Shown: positions 43,426 through 52,017 of the stretch, one piece after another | Layout: every line of letters starts with the position of its first letter | How positions within the stretch are numbered: position 1 is the first letter of the stretch | Source of the DNA: Bacteroidota bacterium | GTDB taxonomy: Bacteria; Bacteroidota; Bacteroidia; Flavobacteriales_D; Crocinitomicaceae | Assembly (NCBI GenBank): GCA_024280155.1 | Contig: JAJRQQ010000043.1 | Coordinates: forward strand, 1-53,304 | DNA length: 53,304 bases | Reading direction: 5' to 3' | The notes under the pieces: model-generated | Told to the model about the DNA's origin: nothing | Seen by the model: the letters and a program-made list of their open reading frames with translations, nothing else | Database searches by the model: none | Made by a program: the position numbers and the translations under genes

Positions 43426-44025
43426 TTATTTTGCTTTAATTTTTTCCCAAGTTTCAATCAATTGCTCCTGAGTAGGTCGATTTTTTTCAATTTCTCTCAA
43501 TGGTTCACATTCTCGAAGTGATTGCTCGCATTCTTTGGGCAAAGTTTGGTACAGTTGAGTTCCTTTCGTCTTCCAATCCATCATTTTGTCACTCACTTCT
43601 TTGATTACTTTTGCAGGATTACCAACAATTAAACTGCGTTTAGGGTAAGTCGTTTTAGCAGGGACAAAACTCAATGCACCAACTATACATTCATCCTCTA
43701 AAACTACATCATCCATAATTACGCTGTTCATTCCGATGAGACAATTTTCACCAATTGTTCCGCCATGAATAATTGCACCATGACCAATGTGGGCACCTTT
43801 CTTTAATGTAACAGTTGTTCCAGGGAACATGTGAATGGTACAGTTTTCTTGTACATTACATCCATCTTCAATGATGATTTGTCCCCAATCACCACGAATT
43901 GCAGCTCCTGGACCGATGTACACATTTTCTCCAATAATTACATTTCCCGTAACACTTGCTTTGGGGTGAATAAAACTACTTGCTTTAACAACTGGAATAA
44001 ATCCATTAAAAGAATAAATTGACAT
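43426..44025 (-). CDS. gamma-carbonic-anhydrase-like hexapeptide-repeat protein (PaaY/CaiE type)
   Basis: A 199-residue left-handed beta-helix protein with repeated [LIV]-G-x-x hexapeptides (about 15-130). GPGAAIRGDWGQI, NVQENCTIHMF, GHGAIIHGG and IGMNSVIMD are typical of the gamma-carbonic anhydrase/PaaY group; the three metal-binding His positions (IHMF, IGHGAIIHG) appear conserved. The length and C-terminal extension match PaaY/CaiE better than the shorter YrdA type. It is probably co-transcribed with the ATP-grasp gene. Confidence 0.9.
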   Translation of the reverse strand: MSIYSFNGFIPVVKASSFIHPKASVTGNVIIGENVYIGPGAAIRGDWGQIIIEDGCNVQENCTIHMFPGTTVTLKKGAHIGHGAIIHGGTIGENCLIGMNSVIMDDVVLEDECIVGALSFVPAKTTYPKRSLIVGNPAKVIKEVSDKMMDWKTKGTQLYQTLPKECEQSLRECEPLREIEKNRPTQEQLIETWEKIKAK

Positions 44026-44105
44026 TTTAGTGTTTTTTGTGAAGTAAAGATAATATAATTGAAGAATAATTGTTTTAATTTAGCAGGTCTAAACAGAGAA
44101 TTAAA

Positions 44106-44648
44106 ATGAGTTATTGTGATTATTGTAAGCAAGAGAATTCGAAAGAAATTCATATTCGCTATCACGACAACCTGTATGGTTTCCCAATTGATGATGACAA
44201 TCAGTTATTTGGACGATTAATTCTAGAAATTAACCAAGCCGGTCTTTCTTGGGAAACAATTCTGAAAAAAGAAGATAATTTTAATAGGGCATATTCGAAC
44301 TTCGATATAGAAACAATTGCACAATATGGAGAGGAAGAAAGAGAGCGGTTACTGAATGATGCTGGGATTATTCGAAATAAATTAAAAGTGAATGCAGCGA
44401 TTTATAATGCACAACAAATCATGCAGATTAAAGTTAAATTTGATAGTTTTAAGCAATGGTTGGATAAAAATCACCCACTTTCTCTTGAAGAATGGACTAA
44501 ATTGTTTAAATTAACGTTTAAATTTGTAGGCGGAGAAATTGTTAATGAATTTTTAATGAGTACCGGATATCTTTTTGGCGCTCATGATGAAAATTGCCCG
44601 ATTTTTGCTAAAATTGCAAAAGTCAAACCTAAATGGATGGATGTATGA
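44106..44648 (+). CDS. tag: DNA-3-methyladenine glycosylase I
   Basis: Tag removes 3-methyladenine from DNA. The 180-residue protein has the zinc-binding Cys4, His20 (YHDN) and the C-terminal His-x3-Cys (GAHDENC), as in E. coli Tag. QAGLSWETIL and GIIRNKLKVNAAIYNAQ are typical. The usual EWG after YHD reads LYG here, and FKFVG, normally FKFIG, is kept. The stop overlaps the next ATG (ATGA). Confidence 0.93.
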   Translation: MSYCDYCKQENSKEIHIRYHDNLYGFPIDDDNQLFGRLILEINQAGLSWETILKKEDNFNRAYSNFDIETIAQYGEEERERLLNDAGIIRNKLKVNAAIYNAQQIMQIKVKFDSFKQWLDKNHPLSLEEWTKLFKLTFKFVGGEIVNEFLMSTGYLFGAHDENCPIFAKIAKVKPKWMDV

Positions 44649-45298
44649 AAAAAATATTGTTAATTATTGCCTTGTTTATAGGGAGTTCGACCTTTGCTCA
44701 ATTTAGCCTTTCTGGTGGGGCAAGTTTTTTAAAAGGGTTTAAAAGAGACACAAAACCTTGGTTTGGATTTCATGTGAGTGGAGAAATACCACGTGATGAT
44801 CAAGTTTCATTTTTTTTAAGATACAGTTATTATTTTAAACGGGAGGGGAAAGATTCAACTTCTGCCTTGTTGTATCCAATCGACCCAACAAACCCTGTAC
44901 CTCTTAATGTCGGAGCATTTACTTCGATGGATTATCATATTATTGAAGGGGGAACACGTTATTATCTCGGTGACGGTTTTGATTTTGGCTGGTCTGCTTA
45001 TGGTGGGACAAATTTTATGTTGATTTTTAATTCTGTAAAAACAGTTTACAGTGATTATAACGAATCGATTTACAAACCAGATGAAGAAAATTCAAGAGAT
45101 GGTCTTATCTTTGGATTGGGGGCAGGATTGAGTGGAGGTGTTAAATATACTGCACCGATCTACGGAACATTTTATTTAGATGCAGGACTTAATTATATGT
45201 TGTTCGCTCAAGCTAATCATCCAAATGTACCTGGTGATTTATACAGCTCACTTATTTTTACAGTTAACATAGGTTATCGAAGAGATCTTATGTGGTAA
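44645..45298 (+). CDS. small outer-membrane beta-barrel protein
   Basis: A 217-residue exported protein (signal ending SSTFAQ) whose amphipathic strands and repeated Gly/Tyr patterns suggest an OmpA/OmpX-type eight-strand barrel. No surface-domain motif is recognised. I chose the ATG at 44645, which overlaps the tag stop, over an ATG at 44633 because it puts the signal peptide at the N-terminus. The last 25 bases overlap the convergent kinase gene. Confidence 0.8.
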   Translation: MKKILLIIALFIGSSTFAQFSLSGGASFLKGFKRDTKPWFGFHVSGEIPRDDQVSFFLRYSYYFKREGKDSTSALLYPIDPTNPVPLNVGAFTSMDYHIIEGGTRYYLGDGFDFGWSAYGGTNFMLIFNSVKTVYSDYNESIYKPDEENSRDGLIFGLGAGLSGGVKYTAPIYGTFYLDAGLNYMLFAQANHPNVPGDLYSSLIFTVNIGYRRDLMW

Positions 45299-46179
45299 AA
45301 TAAAGGCTTTATTCCTTTTAATTCGTCAATAATTTCGTAGAAATCAGTATAACGTACATGCATCGCTTTTTTTAGATGTTCTTTTACATCTTCCTTGTTT
45401 ATTCGATTAGGAGGGAGAGAAAATTGATGTTTATTCGTCATTTTATTTAATATTCGAAATACTTTTTTAGGAACTTTAGAATGACTAGGTAGCGGATGTG
45501 TTATCTGTAAATTCGTAAAAACACTCGGATTTCTATGAGATAAAGGAAGTTCACCAGTGTATAATCTCCAAATAAGAATCCCCAAAGAAAATTGATCTGT
45601 TCGAAAGTCTATAATTGATAGCTCATTTAAAATTAATTCAGGGGCTGCATAACCTAGCGGAAAAAGTGTTTTTCTTTTACTCTGATTGTTTTTTATTGCA
45701 AGACCAAAATCAATAAGGTGAACATTGAAATCTCCTTCTTTCTCCTCAATGAGAATATTGCTTGGCTTGATGTCACAATGAACAACTTTCTGATCTTCAA
45801 GTGTTTTTAAAATTGGTGTGAATTTTTCAAGAAATTTAATAAGAAAAGATAATCTTTGTTTACGTTTTAGCTTCGCCCAGAAATGATCGATAGTTACTCC
45901 ATTTTTATACTGTAGAACGAGGAAAGTTTGATTGTCAATTGAAAAGGAATCGATAACTTTTGGCAAACCTTTAATTTCAAATGAAAATAATGATTCTGAA
46001 GAAGTTAGTTCAAACAGATGTTCATTTTTCGCAGTTTTGTCAAATTGTTTTAGGACAACATTAGAATGATTAAGTTGATCTTCCGCCAAAAAAGTTTGAC
46101 CAAACTTTCGCTTTCGCTGTCCTCCTAATTCTTTCTGAATTTTATAACGATTCATTTTTTCCACATTTGAAAAGTACAT
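45274..46179 (-). CDS. Hanks-type protein kinase, non-RD
   Basis: A 301-residue cytosolic serine/threonine kinase domain without a membrane segment or sensor. Subdomains are visible: a Gly-rich loop with inserted basic residues (GGQRKRKFGQTFLAED), Lys in VVLKQF, the catalytic loop HCDIKPSNILI (HRD is HCD, so a non-RD kinase), the metal-binding DFG in IDFGLAI and the APE-like AAPELIL. It is likely active since Lys, Asp, Asn and DFG are present. The start may be the ATG at 46179 or an internal ATG at 46155. Confidence 0.86.
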   Translation of the reverse strand: MYFSNVEKMNRYKIQKELGGQRKRKFGQTFLAEDQLNHSNVVLKQFDKTAKNEHLFELTSSESLFSFEIKGLPKVIDSFSIDNQTFLVLQYKNGVTIDHFWAKLKRKQRLSFLIKFLEKFTPILKTLEDQKVVHCDIKPSNILIEEKEGDFNVHLIDFGLAIKNNQSKRKTLFPLGYAAPELILNELSIIDFRTDQFSLGILIWRLYTGELPLSHRNPSVFTNLQITHPLPSHSKVPKKVFRILNKMTNKHQFSLPPNRINKEDVKEHLKKAMHVRYTDFYEIIDELKGIKPLFYHIRSLR

Positions 46180-46211
46180 AATTTTATTTAAATATTAAGC
46201 TGTTATTTTCT

Positions 46212-46219
46212 TAACTTAG
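46212..46219 (+). promoter_or_regulatory. -7 box (TAACTTAG), leaderless GTG start
   Basis: One mismatch to TAnnTTTG. The GTG at 46224 starts 4 bases after it, the same spacing as at rimO, predicting a leaderless message. No -33 TTG is clear. Confidence 0.35.
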
Positions 46220-46223
46220 TCGT

Positions 46224-47027
46224 GTGAAACAATATTTAATAGCGGATAGCGGAGGCACAAAAACAGATTGGTGTCTTGTGGACTCATTCAATAATAAAAA
46301 GTTCTTTTCGACAGAAAGTTATTATCCAGTGAATTGGAATGATGATTTTTTTAAAAGAATTAGATTGTTTTGGGAAGAATTTGAGGGAAAAGAGAATACT
46401 TCAATTTATTTCTTTGGCGCAGGTTGCCTTGAACCCGAGAAGTGTCAACAGTTGGCGAATTTATTTAATCTCTTAGGTTTTAAATCTATTAAAATTCAGT
46501 CAGATTTACACGCTGCGGCATATTCTTCAAGAGCTCAGAAGAAGGGTAGTGTTGCCATACTTGGTACTGGCTCTGTTTTGTTTGAATGGAGAAATGAACG
46601 AATTTTAAATGTAATTGGAGGGAAAGGTCATCGAGTAGGAGACGAAGGAAGTGGTTATTATTTTGGTAAACTTATTTTGAAAGCTTTTCATGACAAGTTA
46701 TTGAATTTAAAACAAATTGAAATTCTTGAAAAGTATAAACTCACAGAAATCGATTTGTCACAGAAATTTCAAGTCTCAGATATTTCGAAACAGTTGAGGA
46801 ATGATAAAAATATTTTCCGCCAATTTCATGAGTTAAATATTCAACGTTTTATCACGGCACATTACCTTCATAATTCAAGTATAGAATTAACTATCATTGG
46901 AAGTTATGGTTTTCATCATCAGGATATTATAAAGGGTGCTTTTGAAGATGAAAAGGTTTTAATTCTGAAATTTATTGAAAAACCAATATTCTCTCTCGTT
47001 GAAAATTCAGGGTGTTTCATTGATTAA
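46224..47027 (+). CDS. N-acetylglucosamine kinase-like (BadF/BadG family)
   Basis: A 267-residue ASKHA-fold sugar kinase-like protein. The phosphate-1 motif is LIADSGGTKTDWCLV, phosphate-2 is GSVAILGTGSVLFEW, and GGKGHRVGDEGSGYYFG is the family signature. Members phosphorylate GlcNAc or related amino sugars, as in cell-wall sugar recycling. The start is GTG at 46224. Confidence 0.87.
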   Translation: MKQYLIADSGGTKTDWCLVDSFNNKKFFSTESYYPVNWNDDFFKRIRLFWEEFEGKENTSIYFFGAGCLEPEKCQQLANLFNLLGFKSIKIQSDLHAAAYSSRAQKKGSVAILGTGSVLFEWRNERILNVIGGKGHRVGDEGSGYYFGKLILKAFHDKLLNLKQIEILEKYKLTEIDLSQKFQVSDISKQLRNDKNIFRQFHELNIQRFITAHYLHNSSIELTIIGSYGFHHQDIIKGAFEDEKVLILKFIEKPIFSLVENSGCFID

Positions 47028-47159
47028 AATGCCACTCTGACTGATTATTTGGGTTTAGCACGTAAAAACACGCATTCGTCTTTGATTAATCTTTGTTGGT
47101 AGAATAGTTGTGGAAAGTTCATTTTTTTTTACGAAATTGCAGTAGCAATAGAGACAATT

Positions 47160-47558
47160 ATGAAAGGACTATATTTCAAATCGACACCACATACCCCGTT
47201 GATCAATTTCAATCCTTTAACAGGAGAAATGGTGATGAAAGGGCGCGCAATACCAGAAGATGCAGATACTTTTTGGATGCCTGTGTTGGATTGGTTTGAG
47301 TCTTATGTTTCTAACCCAAATACAGAAACTTCTTTCTCTATAGACTTAGAATATTTTAATATTACATCTTCAAAGCGAATTTTATTCTTACTCTACAAGT
47401 TGAATGAACTGCGTGAAAAAGGGGGGGACGTTCACGTAGAGTGGCTGTATAGCAAAGAAGATGAAGATATGTACGAAGTTGGACAAGATTACGCTTATAT
47501 GGTAAAAGTACCATTCGTATTCAAAGAAACTAAAGACGATGAATTATTAATTGCATAA
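47160..47558 (+). CDS. SiaC-family (DUF1987) regulatory phosphoprotein
   Basis: A 132-residue protein of the DUF1987/SiaC family. In Pseudomonas, unphosphorylated SiaC activates a diguanylate cyclase and is switched by the SiaB kinase and SiaA phosphatase; Bacteroidetes homologues are poorly studied. The start MKGLYFKSTPHTPLINFNP and SFSIDLEYFNITSSKRIL contain the phosphorylation site (Thr69 corresponds to SiaC Thr68 by position). No SiaA, SiaB or cyclase gene is nearby. It is flanked by a terminator. Confidence 0.85.
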   Translation: MKGLYFKSTPHTPLINFNPLTGEMVMKGRAIPEDADTFWMPVLDWFESYVSNPNTETSFSIDLEYFNITSSKRILFLLYKLNELREKGGDVHVEWLYSKEDEDMYEVGQDYAYMVKVPFVFKETKDDELLIA

Positions 47559-47576
47559 CTCCTATAACTAGAAAAT

Positions 47577-47608
47577 AAAAACGCCTTTCTCCATTGGCGT
47601 TTTTTTTA
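47577..47608 (+). terminator. intrinsic terminator after siaC-like gene
   Basis: AAAAACGCC (47577-47585), a 10-base loop and GGCGTTTTTTTT (47596-47607) form a hairpin with T-run, 19 bases after the stop codon. Confidence 0.8.
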
Positions 47609-47640
47609 TGCAAAAAAGTGAACTTTGACCGCAATTCTGT

Positions 47641-47648
47641 TATTTTTG
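47641..47648 (+). promoter_or_regulatory. -7 box (TATTTTTG), near-leaderless
   Basis: Exact TAnnTTTG; the ATG at 47658 follows after 9 bases. A TTG at 47625 that could be read as an alternative start lies upstream and is not needed. Confidence 0.45.
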
Positions 47649-47657
47649 TTAAAAATT

Positions 47658-47909
47658 ATGAGAGTACTCAGAGATATACCGCATGAATTGTATAAAATTC
47701 AAATTTTTCAATACAATGAAAAGTATATTGTTGAAATTGAGTTAGACCAATATGAGCAAACATTTAAAATTGGAGAATTAGATGTGGACTCACTAGATGA
47801 AGTTGAGAATATGGTGACGAAACAATTACTATCGAACACGCTCAAGCGCTTCGTTGAAATGAGAAAAGAATGGCAAGAGGCTTTTGTAAATAAAAATAGA
47901 AAAAAATGA
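47658..47909 (+). CDS. small soluble protein of unknown function
   Basis: An 83-residue protein from the ATG at 47658 (MRVLRDIPHELYKIQIFQYN). Beta-rich N-terminal half and helical C-terminal half, no signal. It is not a family I recognise. It overlaps the OmpH-like gene by 4 bases (ATGA), so they are translationally coupled. Confidence 0.75.
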   Translation: MRVLRDIPHELYKIQIFQYNEKYIVEIELDQYEQTFKIGELDVDSLDEVENMVTKQLLSNTLKRFVEMRKEWQEAFVNKNRKK

Positions 47910-48532
47910 TGATGATGAAATTAGGAATAGCAATCGTAGGGTTAACAATGTTGACGGCATGTGGTGAAAATAAGGAAGGGAATACAGAACACCCTGTAGA
48001 GATTATTGAAAATATTAATGTTTCAGGAAACGGTTCAAACATCGTTATTGCTTATTATTACCAAGATTCTCTAAAAATGCAATATAATTATTATAGAGAG
48101 CAAGATTCTATTATGGTAATTAAAGGAACAGCTTTTCAGAATGAATTGGCGAGAAGGCAACGAGATTTAGAAAATTATATTCAAGTGAATGATGCGAAAG
48201 CGCAACAAGGTTTGTTAAGTCAGAATGACATCGCAATGATTCAGCAAAAAATTCAACAAAAACAAAATGTTTTGATGCAATATCAGCAATCCACAGGTGG
48301 AAAGCTAGAAGAAGAAACGTATAATATTCTCAATATCATTGGCAATAGAATTGATACTTTTGGGAAAGAATATTGTGAAGATAAAGGTATTCAAATATTA
48401 TTCTCGTACACAAAAGGAGCTCAAATTACCTACATCAATAATTCATTAGATGTTACTGAGGAATTTATTGCGTACTTGAACAAGAAACAGGTTGAGTTGG
48501 ACAACGAAATTGAATCAGGTAAAGAAGAATAG
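47906..48532 (+). CDS. OmpH/Skp-like lipoprotein
   Basis: A 208-residue lipoprotein (LTACGEN, lipidated Cys19) with a long helical, probably coiled-coil, middle (about 70-150, Gln- and Lys-rich: IQQKIQQKQNVLMQYQQS) and short flanking beta parts, the pattern of Skp/OmpH periplasmic chaperones. Four ATG codons in a row (47906-47917) begin the gene, so the exact start is uncertain by up to three residues. Confidence 0.78.
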   Translation: MMMMKLGIAIVGLTMLTACGENKEGNTEHPVEIIENINVSGNGSNIVIAYYYQDSLKMQYNYYREQDSIMVIKGTAFQNELARRQRDLENYIQVNDAKAQQGLLSQNDIAMIQQKIQQKQNVLMQYQQSTGGKLEEETYNILNIIGNRIDTFGKEYCEDKGIQILFSYTKGAQITYINNSLDVTEEFIAYLNKKQVELDNEIESGKEE

Positions 48533-48535
48533 GAC

Positions 48536-49087
48536 ATGCTAGTTGCAGAACAGAAACAAAAAACAAATATTGCTGAGTACGTTTTATATATGTATCAGAT
48601 TGAGGATCTTATTCGGGCTTGTCAGTTTGATTTAGATGTAATCATTAACAACGTTGTTAAACCTCAATTACCCGATACATCTTTTATTCCTCAGTACGAG
48701 AAATGGTATACCGACTTGATTGCTCGAATGAAAAGCCAACATATAGAGAAGACCGGGCATTTAATGTCTACGCAAGAAATTGTTGTTGAACTTTCTTATT
48801 TGCATTCTTCGCTGCTGAATTTTAAAGAAAACACGAAATACAAAACAATTGTTGAAACAGCATTGCCACATATTGAAGAATTTAAGGCAAAATCAAATTT
48901 AAAAGATAAAAACGAAGTTGAAATAGTTTTTCATGCAATGTATATGAAGTTACTACTTCGACTTCAGAAAAAAGAAATTAGTCCAGCTTCTGAAGAGTCT
49001 TTCGATGCTATGCGTGTATTATTAGCATACTTAAGCCGTTCATACATTAAAATGAAGGCTGGGGAAACAGATTTCTTGAATCCTTAA
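48536..49087 (+). CDS. DUF4924-like helical protein
   Basis: A 183-residue all-helical soluble protein. AEYVLYMYQIEDLIRACQFD and SYLHSSLLNF are the pattern of DUF4924, a small Bacteroidetes family without known function. It follows the OmpH-like gene by 3 bases. Confidence 0.8.
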   Translation: MLVAEQKQKTNIAEYVLYMYQIEDLIRACQFDLDVIINNVVKPQLPDTSFIPQYEKWYTDLIARMKSQHIEKTGHLMSTQEIVVELSYLHSSLLNFKENTKYKTIVETALPHIEEFKAKSNLKDKNEVEIVFHAMYMKLLLRLQKKEISPASEESFDAMRVLLAYLSRSYIKMKAGETDFLNP

Positions 49088-49113
49088 TTCGCTTCGCTTC
49101 GATCCTATTCTTT

Positions 49114-49836
49114 TTAGAAAGAAATTTTCGAAAAGTTCAAGTCAACTTCTCCTTCAATTCCTGGTATTCTACCGTTATCACTGTATTGCCAATAAAGGAT
49201 TTGATCATCTTTAAAACGGTATTCTTTTTTGCTATAATTGGCTACCCAGAATTTATAATTAGGAAAGTTCTTCTTCAAAAGGTCGCGATACAAAATAAAA
49301 GAAGTGTAAATAATTGGTCTTCTACCTGTTTGCTTTTCTACAATGAGCAACCATCCCTTCATTCCTTCAATAAGTCTCGAATGATCTTCGCCAGTCACTT
49401 CGGCATCCAAAACCGGTGGTAAATCATCTGGATGGACAGAATAATGGGTTAAAAAATGCTTGGCTTGATTGGAGGGAGAAACGGTAGGTAAGAAAAAATG
49501 ATATGCACCATGTACTTTTTTTCGAGACAAAAGTGCTGTACGATTATTCTCCCATTGACGATCAATATGTGTTTCTCCTTCTGTGGCTTTACAATAAATA
49601 AAAGAAATTAATGTATCTGGAGATTGTAAAACAAGGTCCCAATTAATTTTATTTTGATGGTGAGAAACGTCAATTCCATAGCTTTTGAAACTTTCAGGTA
49701 AAGGAATGAACTTTTGAGGAGCGTGATATGGTTGTAATTTTTTGTATAAAAAATAGACGCTCGGAATAGAAATGAAAATCAATACAATATATGCAAAGAT
49801 TTTCCGGTTGTTTTTGTTTTTGATTTTTTTTGCCAA
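49114..49836 (-). CDS. GH25 lysozyme-family glycoside hydrolase
   Basis: A 240-residue membrane-anchored protein (one N-terminal helix, about 12-30) with a GH25 (Cellosyl/lysozyme) domain. YGIDVSHHQNKINWD, CKATEG, VHGAYHFF, PPVLDAEVTGED, RRPIIYTS and WQYSDNGRIPGIEGEVDLN are family motifs; the Asp and Glu pair of DAE is the expected catalytic site. It would cut peptidoglycan in the periplasm. Confidence 0.92.
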   Translation of the reverse strand: MAKKIKNKNNRKIFAYIVLIFISIPSVYFLYKKLQPYHAPQKFIPLPESFKSYGIDVSHHQNKINWDLVLQSPDTLISFIYCKATEGETHIDRQWENNRTALLSRKKVHGAYHFFLPTVSPSNQAKHFLTHYSVHPDDLPPVLDAEVTGEDHSRLIEGMKGWLLIVEKQTGRRPIIYTSFILYRDLLKKNFPNYKFWVANYSKKEYRFKDDQILYWQYSDNGRIPGIEGEVDLNFSKISF

Positions 49837-49862
49837 AAGTTTTGTTTAAAACAGTAAGATAC

Positions 49863-49903
49863 AAAAAAAGCCTTTTCAAAACAATAAATGTTGAAAAGGC
49901 TTT
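49863..49903 (-). terminator. rplS terminator
   Basis: On the minus strand, arms 49891-49903 and 49867-49879 pair over 13 bases, followed by a T-run (plus-strand A-run 49863-49869), 26 bases after the rplS stop. Confidence 0.8.
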
Positions 49904-49928
49904 CGGTATTTTAAAATCGCTTGTTTGA

Positions 49929-50279
49929 TTAAGCGAAAGATCTTTTTTCTTTAATACGAGCAGACTTACCTGTTCTTTCTCTAAAGTAAAAGATACGTGC
50001 ACGACGAACGTGACCTTTCTTCGTTACTTTGATTCCATCAATGAATGGAGAAGAAATAGGGAAGATACGTTCAACTCCTACATTTCCAGACATTTTACGA
50101 ACAGTAAAAGTTCCAGTTGCTTCACCTCGTCGTTGTAATACAACTCCTTGAAACTGCTGGATACGCTCTTTGTTACCCTCTTTAATTTTGTATGAAACAA
50201 CAATCGTATCTCCACTCTTAAATGATGGAAGTTCGTTTGCTCCAATTAACTCGTTTTCAATTTCTTTAATAATATCCAT
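49929..50279 (-). CDS. rplS: 50S ribosomal protein L19
   Basis: A 116-residue L19 with GDTIVVSYKIKEGNKERIQQFQGVVLQRRG, TFTVRKMSGNVGVERIFP and HVRRARIFYFRERTGKSARI. L19 sits at the 30S-50S interface. No trmD or rimM gene is next to it, unlike in many bacteria. It has its own terminator. Confidence 0.97.
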   Translation of the reverse strand: MDIIKEIENELIGANELPSFKSGDTIVVSYKIKEGNKERIQQFQGVVLQRRGEATGTFTVRKMSGNVGVERIFPISSPFIDGIKVTKKGHVRRARIFYFRERTGKSARIKEKRSFA

Positions 50280-50441
50280 GTCGCTTAATTTCTAAATTCT
50301 CCGCTTAAAACGGGGTGCAATATTACGAATTTTTTCTGGAATAAGAATCCATTCGCAAGTTTTTTTTACAAATTTATACATTTTTTATTCATTTCTTGAA
50401 ATATTTCGATTCCAATTGAGCTCGATTGATTTGCTTTTCAT

Positions 50442-50449
50442 TAAATTTG
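50442..50449 (+). promoter_or_regulatory. -7 box (TAAATTTG) of panB
   Basis: Exact TAnnTTTG, 18 bases before the panB ATG. TTG at 50416-50418 is 23 bases upstream. The TTG at 50426, a possible alternative start, precedes the box and is excluded if this promoter is used. Confidence 0.45.
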
Positions 50450-50467
50450 ACAAAAAAACACATATAT

Positions 50468-51283
50468 ATGTCAGTGCATAAAGACGTAAAAAAAGTTACT
50501 ACACACGTTCTTCAAACAATGAAAGAAGAAGGGGAGAAAATAAGTATGTTAACAGGCTATGATTTTTCTATGGCTAAAATAATTGACACTGCTGGAATTG
50601 ATGTAATTCTTGTTGGTGACTCTGCTTCAAATGTTATGGCAGGACATGAAACAACTTTGCCCATTACATTAGATCAAATGATTTATCATGCGGCTTCTGT
50701 TGTTCGTGCTGTCCAAAGAGCTTTGGTTGTTGTGGATATGCCTTTTGGTTCCTACCAAGGAAATTCGAAAGAAGCTTTGTCGAGTGCTATTCGAATCATG
50801 AAAGAATCGGGTGGTCATGCAGTGAAAATGGAAGGTGGACAAGAAATTATTGAATCTATCAATCGTATATTAACTGCAGGAATTCCAGTGATGGGGCATT
50901 TGGGACTGACACCTCAGTCCATTTATAAATTTGGAACTTATGTGGTTCGAGCAAAAGAAGAAGAAGAGGCTGAACGTTTAATCGCTGACGCAAAAGCACT
51001 AGAAGCAGCTGGCTGTTTTGCTATTGTTCTTGAAAAAATCCCTGCAGACTTGGCTACTCGAGTTGCGAAAGAAATAAGAATTCCTATCATCGGTATTGGT
51101 GCTGGTGGTGGTGTTGATGGACAAGTTTTGGTTGTACACGATATGCTCGGAATCAACAATGAATTTAATCCACGTTTTTTAAGAAAATATCACAACCTCT
51201 ATCAAGAAATGTTAGGAGCTTTTGGGAATTACATTGAAGATGTAAAATCAGGTGATTTCCCGAATAAAAGTGAACAGTATTAA
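50468..51283 (+). CDS. panB: 3-methyl-2-oxobutanoate hydroxymethyltransferase
   Basis: PanB makes ketopantoate, the first committed step of pantothenate (CoA) synthesis. From the ATG at 50468 there are 271 residues. Motifs: [30 protein letters not shown] (metal-binding Asp), [25 protein letters not shown] (catalytic Glu) and [14 protein letters not shown]. Interestingly a CoA-degrading Nudix enzyme is also in this window, but not adjacent. Confidence 0.97.
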   Translation: MSVHKDVKKVTTHVLQTMKEEGEKISMLTGYDFSMAKIIDTAGIDVILVGDSASNVMAGHETTLPITLDQMIYHAASVVRAVQRALVVVDMPFGSYQGNSKEALSSAIRIMKESGGHAVKMEGGQEIIESINRILTAGIPVMGHLGLTPQSIYKFGTYVVRAKEEEEAERLIADAKALEAAGCFAIVLEKIPADLATRVAKEIRIPIIGIGAGGGVDGQVLVVHDMLGINNEFNPRFLRKYHNLYQEMLGAFGNYIEDVKSGDFPNKSEQY

Positions 51284-51307
51284 AACAATCCTCGAATCAT
51301 TATTTAC

Positions 51308-52006
51308 ATGAGTAAAAAATCACCATTGAGTATTCTTCATCTGGATAATCATACAGTTGTTGTCAATAAAAAATCTTCTGACATCGTTCAGGGAGATAAG
51401 ACTGGTGATGTACCTCTCGTGGATATAGTGAAATCTTTTCTTAAAAAAGAATTCAATAAACCCGGCAATGTTTTTTGTGGAGTTGTACATCGATTAGATC
51501 GACCAACAAGTGGAGCATTGGTTTTTGCTCGAACAAGTAAAGCGTTAACTCGGTTGAATGAACAATTCCGTGAGAAAACAACCAAAAAAACCTATTGGGC
51601 AGTTGTGGAAACGAAACCTGCCCAGAACAATGGTAGGTTGGTACATTTCTTAAAAAAGAATGAAAAACAAAATAAATCCTACGCATCTGAAACAGAAACA
51701 AACGGAAGTAAAAAAGCCATTCTTTCTTATCGGTTATTAATCTCTTCAGACAAATATCATTTGTTAGAAATAGAATTGGAAACAGGGAGACATCATCAAA
51801 TTCGTTGTCAACTAGGAACAATTGGTTGTATTATCAAAGGAGATGTTAAATATGGTGCGAAACGTTCAAATAAAGATGCATCGATTCATTTACATGCAAG
51901 AAAATTGAGTTTCACACATCCAACTACAAAAGAAAATATTGAAGTAACTGCTCCTGTGCCTGAAGATTCACTTTGGCAATTCTTCGAAAAAGAAATGAAT
52001 ACATAA
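51308..52006 (+). CDS. RluA-family pseudouridine synthase
   Basis: A 232-residue RNA pseudouridine synthase of the RluA group without an S4 domain. The active-site motif is GVVHRLDRPTSGALV with catalytic Asp64; TYWAVVE, ETGRHHQIRCQL and GDVKYGA follow. The target (tRNA or rRNA) cannot be inferred. It lies between panB and a symporter on the same strand. Confidence 0.92.
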   Translation: MSKKSPLSILHLDNHTVVVNKKSSDIVQGDKTGDVPLVDIVKSFLKKEFNKPGNVFCGVVHRLDRPTSGALVFARTSKALTRLNEQFREKTTKKTYWAVVETKPAQNNGRLVHFLKKNEKQNKSYASETETNGSKKAILSYRLLISSDKYHLLEIELETGRHHQIRCQLGTIGCIIKGDVKYGAKRSNKDASIHLHARKLSFTHPTTKENIEVTAPVPEDSLWQFFEKEMNT

Positions 52007-52017
52007 ATCGTTTACTG

